NCBI GenBank assembly: GCA_963707065.1
Contig: CAVPPJ010000053.1
Span: 124,001 to 188,000, forward strand
Origin: Palsa-506 sp963707065
GTDB lineage: Bacteria > Actinomycetota > Actinomycetes > Streptosporangiales > Streptosporangiaceae
Length of the DNA: 64,000 nt
Reading direction: 5' to 3'
Made by a program: the position numbers and the translations under genes. The notes below the pieces were generated by a model. That model worked only from the letters and a program-made list of their open reading frames with translations. It searched no databases and was not told where the DNA came from. Shown piece by piece: positions 59,519 through 64,000 of this stretch (positions are counted from its first letter, which is position 1; every line of letters begins with the position of its first letter).

Positions 59519-60019
59519 ATGACGCTGGAATCTGGACGCGGCATACCCGACGGACACGGGTTCATGCGATCATCGAGCGCGGACCGGGAACGCGCGATCG
59601 ACGTACTCAAGGCCGCGTTCGCCGAGGGCCGGCTGACCAGGGACGAGTTCGAGGAGCGGTCCGGGCAGGTCCTCCGGTCGCAGACCTACGCCCAGCTTGC
59701 CGCGCTCACTGCCGATCTGCCGGTGGGGCCGCTCGGCGCTCTCATGCTGCCGCAGCTGCCCTATCCGCAGCGGATGCCGTATCCCGTCGCGGCCCCGCGG
59801 CCGCCGGTGAACTCGCTCGCGGTCGCCGCGCTGGTCTGCTCGCTGATCCCGGGATTCCCGGCGGCGGCCGGCGTGGTCACGGCCCTCGTGGCGCACAGGC
59901 AGATCCGCCAGACTGGCGAGCGAGGCGAAGGCCTCGCGACCGCCGCCTTCTTGATCGGCACGTTCTCACTGCTGACTTTCGTGATGTACATGATCGGCCT
60001 GGCCGGGTTCGGGCACTAG
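59519..60019 (+). CDS. DUF1707-DUF4190 membrane protein
   Basis: A 166-residue protein: DUF1707 (RSSSADRERAIDVLKAAFAE, GRLTRDEFEERSGQVLRSQT, LTADLPVG) followed by Pro-rich sequence and a two-helix DUF4190 domain (AVAALVCSLIPGFPAAAGVV, LATAAFLIGTFSLLTF). The DUF1707 part is a short SHOCT-like motif found on many actinobacterial surface proteins. The function is unknown. The ATG at 59519 or the internal ATG at 59564 may be the start. Confidence 0.88.
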   Translation: MTLESGRGIPDGHGFMRSSSADRERAIDVLKAAFAEGRLTRDEFEERSGQVLRSQTYAQLAALTADLPVGPLGALMLPQLPYPQRMPYPVAAPRPPVNSLAVAALVCSLIPGFPAAAGVVTALVAHRQIRQTGERGEGLATAAFLIGTFSLLTFVMYMIGLAGFGH

Positions 60020-60062
60020 CCGGGCTGTCGGCGGCTACGGGTGCGGACCGAGGTGGCCGGAG

Positions 60063-60941
60063 TCACGGCCGGACGGCCCGGATTAGCACGTACTCGATGA
60101 TCCGGCGACGCCAGAGCAGCTCCACTTGCCAGAGCAGAACCCGGGCGGCGCCGCGCTGCCCCATTGGCGCGCTAGGGGCCATCTGCAGCCGCTGTCCAAT
60201 CAGCCGAAGGACCGGGGCGATGACGTGATCGCCGCATGCGGTGACCTCCACGGCGACCAGCCCGGCCGCACGGGCCGCCCTGGCGATCTGACTGGCGGTC
60301 ATCACAGCATTGCTCCGCAGCCCGAAAATCCTGAGCTGGGTGACGCCCGACACCAGCTCCAGGGGGGTTCGTGGCAGCCGCTCAGTCGAGATATCGGAGA
60401 TACTGAGCACTCCGCCAGGCCGCAGCACCCGGAAACACTCATCGAAGAACGCGCGGCGGGACCGGAAGTGGAACGCCGCCTCAATGCTGATCACCCCGTC
60501 GATGCTCCCGTCGGCGACCGGCAACCTCGCCGCGTCGCCTGCCACCGGCGACGCGGCCGCGGCCTGCAGCCGCTCACGACCTGCCGACAGCTGCCATTCG
60601 GTAATGTTGACCGCGACCAGCCTGCGCGGGCGCAGGACTTCCGCGATGACCAGATCTTGTGTCCCGAGGCCATTCCCGACGTCGAGTATCACGCCAGCCG
60701 AAGGTAGCGGCGATGCCACCGTCTGCACGAGCCTGCGGCATGCGTCGGCGGCCTCATCCTCCGAGCCCGGCCCCTCCCACAAGCCCAGGTTCAGCCAGCC
60801 CGGTGCGGGCGCGAGGAAGAAGTCTGATCCGAGGCTCTCATAAACGCGCGCGGCGGGATTCCCGCCTTGCCGGAAAATCGCGGCGATATGCCGGAAATGC
60901 TGGCTCGTCCACCCGTCGGGCCGTGCTGGGCCGGTCACCAT
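60063..60941 (-). CDS. Class I SAM-dependent methyltransferase
   Basis: A 292-residue Rossmann methyltransferase: motif I region GVILDVGNGLGTQDLVIAEV, post-I VAVNITEWQLSAGRERLQ, motif II DGSIDGVISIEAAFHFRSRR, motif III CFRVLRPGGVLSISDIST. The arrangement resembles UbiE/phosphoethanolamine/sterol-type small-molecule enzymes. A short hairpin-like dyad ATCTTCC-GTTCA-GGAAGAT lies at 61005-61023, upstream of the start. The substrate is unknown. Confidence 0.9.
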   Translation of the reverse strand: MVTGPARPDGWTSQHFRHIAAIFRQGGNPAARVYESLGSDFFLAPAPGWLNLGLWEGPGSEDEAADACRRLVQTVASPLPSAGVILDVGNGLGTQDLVIAEVLRPRRLVAVNITEWQLSAGRERLQAAAASPVAGDAARLPVADGSIDGVISIEAAFHFRSRRAFFDECFRVLRPGGVLSISDISTERLPRTPLELVSGVTQLRIFGLRSNAVMTASQIARAARAAGLVAVEVTACGDHVIAPVLRLIGQRLQMAPSAPMGQRGAARVLLWQVELLWRRRIIEYVLIRAVRP

Positions 60942-61184
60942 GCCGGGTTCCAGTGAAAGGGCAAAGGCCGGCTCATCACTTGTCGAGGAGGCCGAGGAAA
61001 CTGCATCTTCCGTTCAGGAAGATGATCTGTCCGGTCGGGCCGCCGGTCCCGGTCACGACGCCATTCTGTCAGCAGGACATGGCTCAGCCGGCCGGGCCCG
61101 GAGCTGACCCCGCAGCGCGGCCCGGCGCGCGGCCGGCCGGCCAAACCGTTTGCGGCCGCCACTGTCCGCCGGAACACTGGCCAG

Positions 61185-61949
61185 GTGGCTGCCGCACCGA
61201 CGTTGGATGAGCTGCTAGCCGAGGGCGCTGCCGTACCGGTCGAGGGCTGGGATTTCTCCTGGTTCGAGGGCCGGGCTACCGAGGAAAGGCCCGCCTGGGG
61301 CTACTCGCGGCTGCTCGCGAAGCGGATGGCCGGCGCCACGGCAGCGCTCGACATCCAGACCGGCGGGGGCGAGGTGCTCGCGCAGATCCCGCATCCGCCG
61401 CCGGTCCTGGCGGCTACCGAGTCCTGGCCGCCGAACATCGAGATAGCCAGGCGGAACCTGGCCCCGCTGGGCGCATCGGTGGTCGAGGCCGACGATCTGG
61501 CTGACCTGCCGTTCCGGGCGGAATCGTTCGACCTGATCGTCAGCCGCCACCCAACCGACGTGCGCTGGGACGAGATCGCCCGCGTGCTGCGGCCCGGCGG
61601 CACGTACCTCTCGCAGCAGATCGGCGCCGGAACCAACCGCGAGCTCTACGAGTTCATGATGGGCCCCCAGCCGGACGACCCGGAAGACCTGCCGCAGGCG
61701 GCCTTCATCCGGGCAGCAGCCGGGGCAGCCGGCCTGGCCGTGGTCGACCTGAGGGAGCAGGCACTGCGCGTCGTGTTCAACGACGTCGCCGCGGTCGTCT
61801 ACTTCCTCCGGAAGGTCCTGTGGACAGTTCCCGGATTCACCGTCGACGGCTACCGGGACCGGCTTGCCGTGCTGCACGACCGCATCCAGTCCGACGGCCC
61901 CTTCGTCGCCCACTCCCGGCGTGTCCTGATCGAGGCACGGAAGGCCTGA
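61185..61949 (+). CDS. Class I SAM-dependent methyltransferase (UbiE/DUF-like)
   Basis: A 254-residue methyltransferase with AALDIQTGGGEVLAQIPHP (motif I), the acidic residue in VLAATESWPPNIEIARRNL, AESFDLIVSRHPTDVRWDEI (motif II) and VLRPGGTYLSQQIGAGTNRE (motif III). It is divergent from the preceding methyltransferase; the two are not close copies. The start is a GTG. It may act on small molecules. Confidence 0.9.
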   Translation: MAAAPTLDELLAEGAAVPVEGWDFSWFEGRATEERPAWGYSRLLAKRMAGATAALDIQTGGGEVLAQIPHPPPVLAATESWPPNIEIARRNLAPLGASVVEADDLADLPFRAESFDLIVSRHPTDVRWDEIARVLRPGGTYLSQQIGAGTNRELYEFMMGPQPDDPEDLPQAAFIRAAAGAAGLAVVDLREQALRVVFNDVAAVVYFLRKVLWTVPGFTVDGYRDRLAVLHDRIQSDGPFVAHSRRVLIEARKA

Positions 61950-62040
61950 CCGAGGTCACAGAGGGCCCGACGAGCTCCGCCTGGTGCTGCGGCCGCATCG
62001 GCATGGCGCCTGACAGGCACTACGGCTGCGGCTGATCCCG

Positions 62041-62604
62041 TCAGGTGCCGCACCCGGCTGGCGCCGGGTCGAGGGCGCTGGCGTGCGTAGCGACCTGCCG
62101 CAGCAGCGTGCGGAACACGCTGCGGTCGTCTTCGGACTCCAGGCCGGCCAGCACTTCATGCTCGGCCGCCCGCAGCCGCCGGTCGAGCAGGCCGAGCAGG
62201 TCGCGACCCGGCGCGGTCGGCGCGATCCGCCGCGCGCGCCGGTCGGCCGGGTCCGGGCGCCGTTCGATCAGCCCGGCGCCCTCGAGGTCGTCGAGCAGGT
62301 AAGTCATCACGGTGCGATCGATCCCGAGGTGCTGGGCAAGCTCCAGCTGGCTGCCCGGTTCGCCGCGAGTGGCCGCCGCGAGCACCTGATAGCCGCGGGG
62401 TCCCCCCGGCAGGTCGGCGAGCGCGGCATTCGCGGCTGTCACGTAGGAGCGGAAGACCACGCCCAGTGCCCAGCCGAGGTCGCTGCTCAGCACGCCGCCG
62501 CAAGCGGACCCCGGCCCGGCATGCGGGCTGGCCTGCGCGACGCCAGCCGCACCGCCCGGCGTGCTGACGCTCGAGCCGGCGTCCGGTCTGCTGGGGGGGC
62601 TCAC
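62041..62604 (-). CDS. MarR-family transcriptional regulator
   Basis: A 187-residue winged-helix regulator: GSQLELAQHLGIDRTVMTYL is the HTH, LEGAGLIERRPDPADRRARR the wing with its DRR basic signature, and the C-terminal dimer helix includes EVLAGLESEDDRSVFRTLL. The first 45 residues are low-complexity. It is divergent from an FSP1-like oxidoreductase with an AT-rich dyad between them, the standard arrangement for a MarR repressor of its neighbour. Confidence 0.92.
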   Translation of the reverse strand: MSPPSRPDAGSSVSTPGGAAGVAQASPHAGPGSACGGVLSSDLGWALGVVFRSYVTAANAALADLPGGPRGYQVLAAATRGEPGSQLELAQHLGIDRTVMTYLLDDLEGAGLIERRPDPADRRARRIAPTAPGRDLLGLLDRRLRAAEHEVLAGLESEDDRSVFRTLLRQVATHASALDPAPAGCGT

Positions 62605-62647
62605 GCCGTCATGCTATCCCAAATCCGCGGTAAGAACGAAGATTTGT

Positions 62648-62675
62648 ATAGTAGATGATCTGTGATGAATACTAT
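62648..62675. promoter_or_regulatory. AT-rich dyad, candidate MarR operator
   Basis: ATAGTA (62648-62653) and TACTAT (62670-62675) frame 16 bases with GATGATC inside. The stretch 62635-62680 is the most AT-rich of this part of the window and lies between the divergent marR and FSP1-like genes, 40-70 bases from each start. Confidence 0.55.
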
Positions 62676-62711
62676 CTGCCTAACAGCACCCTCACTACCT
62701 GGAGTAGCAGC

Positions 62712-63845
62712 ATGAGCGATCCTGGCCTGGCCAGACCGACCGTCGTGGTCATCGGCGGCGGTTACGCCGGCATCAACGCGGCCAAGTCCCTGGACGACGT
62801 GGCCGACGTCGTGCTGGTGGAACCGAAGGATGCCTTCGTGCACAACGTGGCCAGCCTCCGCGCCCTGGCTGACCCGTCCTGGCTGCCGCGGATCTACCTG
62901 CCCTACGACGGGCTGCTCGCCAATGGCCGGGTCGTCCGCGACCGTGCCGCCAAGGTCGAGGCCGGCCTGGTGACGCTCGCCTCCGGCGAGGAGATCGCCG
63001 CCGACTACATCGTGCTGGCGACCGGGTCCGCGTACCCGTTCCCGGCCAAGAGCGACCTCGACAGCGCCGCTGCCGCCCATGCCAAGGTCCGGGCCGCCCA
63101 TGCCGCCCTCAGCGCGGCCCAGCGGGTGCTGCTCGTCGGCGCCGGGCCGGTGGGCATCGAGCTGGCCGGCGAGATCAAGGCAGCGTGGCCCGGCAAGCAC
63201 GTGACTCTCCTTGACGTGGCTGACGACGTCCTCGGCGCCCGGTTCCGGCAGGACCTCAAGGACGAATTGCGCCGCCAGCTCACCGGCCTCGGGGTAGAAC
63301 TGCTGCTCGCCAGCCCGCTGCGGGAAGCCCCGCCGACTGAGCCCGGCGAGCTGCGGGCCTTCACCGTCGTCACCGAGTCCGGCACCGAGGTGACGGCCGA
63401 CATCTGGTTCCGCTGCTACGGGATCACCCCGGTCAGCGACTACCTGGCTGGCGATCTCGCCGCCGCGCGCCAGGCGGATGGCTTCGTCGAGGTCACGCCG
63501 TTCCTGCAGGTGACCGGCCAGGACCGGGTGTTCGCCGTCGGCGACGTCTCCGCTGCCGATCACAAGATGGCCGGCCTCGCCGGGCGGCAGGCACAGCTCG
63601 TGGCCGGCAACATCCGGGCCCTCATCACCGGGGACGGCGACCTCACGTCCTACCAGTCAGCACCCCCGGTCATCATCGTGCCGATCGGGCCGGACGGCGG
63701 CTCGGGCCAGCTCCCCGGCAGCGACGACCTCGCCTCCCGGGAGCGCGTCGCCCACGCCAAAGGCCGCGACATGATGGTCGACCGGTTCACCGAGCTGCTC
63801 GGGGTCACCGCCCCGGCCGACAAGGCAGCAGACGGCGCCCGATGA
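62712..63845 (+). CDS. FSP1/AIF-like NAD(P)H-quinone oxidoreductase
   Basis: A 377-residue two-dinucleotide-fold flavoprotein of the pyridine nucleotide-disulfide oxidoreductase superfamily: FAD site VVVIGGGYAGINAAKSL, NAD(P)H site VLLVGAGPVGIELAGEIK, and FAVGDVSAADHKMAG near the C-terminus. The words FVHNVASLRALADPSWLPRI are typical of the AIFM2/FSP1 group that reduces quinones. The ATG at 62712 has GGAG 7 bases upstream. It is probably repressed by the divergent MarR protein and couples to a small gene at its end. Confidence 0.88.
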   Translation: MSDPGLARPTVVVIGGGYAGINAAKSLDDVADVVLVEPKDAFVHNVASLRALADPSWLPRIYLPYDGLLANGRVVRDRAAKVEAGLVTLASGEEIAADYIVLATGSAYPFPAKSDLDSAAAAHAKVRAAHAALSAAQRVLLVGAGPVGIELAGEIKAAWPGKHVTLLDVADDVLGARFRQDLKDELRRQLTGLGVELLLASPLREAPPTEPGELRAFTVVTESGTEVTADIWFRCYGITPVSDYLAGDLAAARQADGFVEVTPFLQVTGQDRVFAVGDVSAADHKMAGLAGRQAQLVAGNIRALITGDGDLTSYQSAPPVIIVPIGPDGGSGQLPGSDDLASRERVAHAKGRDMMVDRFTELLGVTAPADKAADGAR

Positions 63846-63982
63846 CGGAGAGCACGCACCTGACGGAGAACCCGCCGCTCGACGAGAAGCTCCTCGGCCA
63901 GATCGCCGCACGGCGGCTCGTGATCCGGCTCCACGTCCGGCACGTCTACGGCATCGCGCTGGACAAGCCGCCGGGTACCTGA
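63842..63982 (+). CDS. Small 46-residue protein coupled to the oxidoreductase
   Basis: The ATG overlaps the oxidoreductase stop (ATGA). TESTHLTENPPLDEKLLGQI is followed by a basic segment (AARRLVIRLHVRHVYGIALD) and the stop at 63980-63982. The coupling makes translation plausible. No family is recognised; it could be a true small protein or the diverged rest of a longer gene. Confidence 0.5.
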   Translation: MTESTHLTENPPLDEKLLGQIAARRLVIRLHVRHVYGIALDKPPGT

Positions 63983-64000
63983 CCAGCCGCCAGCAGCACC

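Noticed and set aside
61005..61023. Terminator at ATCTTCC-GTTCA-GGAAGAT
   Set aside because: The stem is only 7 base pairs, AT-rich and upstream of a gene start; it may be a chance dyad or an operator.
1..64000. tRNA, rRNA, riboswitch or biosynthetic gene cluster
   Set aside because: I found no cloverleaf, rRNA segment, convincing riboswitch core, or polyketide/peptide synthetase gene.

Overview
The window is very GC-rich DNA with dense, often overlapping genes (many ATGA/GTGA couplings), GTG and TTG starts and GGAGG ribosome-binding sites. Gene content points to an actinomycete (class Actinomycetes): mycothiol synthase MshD, GlnR, Rex with a rex-hemACD operon, MurT/GatD, the 32-residue ribosomal protein bS22, ECF sigma/anti-sigma pairs, and DUF1416, DUF427 and DUF1707 proteins. 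The order resembles Streptomyces and Mycobacterium only in blocks, so the genus cannot be named; a Streptosporangiales-like or other non-Streptomyces soil actinomycete is a guess.

Layout. 1-14.3 kb is a redox/haem locus, mostly on the minus strand: rex-hemA-hemC-hemD/cobA-hemB, a prim-pol-domain gene, hemL, a histidine phosphatase, and the cytochrome c maturation genes resA/resB/resC, with a plus-strand EamA transporter inserted. Two tandem Rex operators lie before rex, and a glutaredoxin and a membrane protein carrying an ABM domain lie upstream. 16-22.7 kb holds a HAD phosphatase, an acyltransferase, bS22 with its HTH partner, proC and proline dehydrogenase, YgfZ and a Nur-like Fur protein. 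23.4-27.6 kb holds a G1 glutamic peptidase, a nitrobindin-like protein, DsrE, and gatD-murT (lipid II amidation).

27.8-40.7 kb is the most unusual part. A phosphate transport operon in the order pstB-pstS-pstC-pstA runs, with coupled translation, into a GntR/UTRA regulator and then three large genes: two degenerate VirD4/TraG-like membrane proteins and a HerA/DUF87-type ATPase with intact Walker motifs. No relaxase, integrase or other transfer gene is visible, so this looks like a chromosomal membrane-ATPase machine of unknown function. 40.8-45 kb holds a sulfur locus (sseA, DUF1416, DUF4395, thioredoxin), an ECF sigma/zinc anti-sigma pair and a MoaD-like protein. 45.1-47.2 kb is glnR-mshD. 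47.2-49 kb is repeat-rich. 49-64 kb is a mixed region with a DivIVA-like coiled-coil protein, Ppx/GppA, peptidases, an ECF42-type sigma factor with a YciI partner, a GlxA regulator, two methyltransferases and a divergent MarR/FSP1-like oxidoreductase pair.

At least seven conserved genes (eamA-like, hemC, the G1 peptidase, pstC, pstS, the anti-sigma gene and mshD) are each broken by one-base indels although both sides of each break still match their family. Because hemC and pst are core genes, many of these are more likely sequence or assembly errors than pseudogenes; the one in mshD falls inside a 39-bp tandem repeat and could be real slippage. No tRNA, rRNA, CRISPR array, transposase or prophage was seen.
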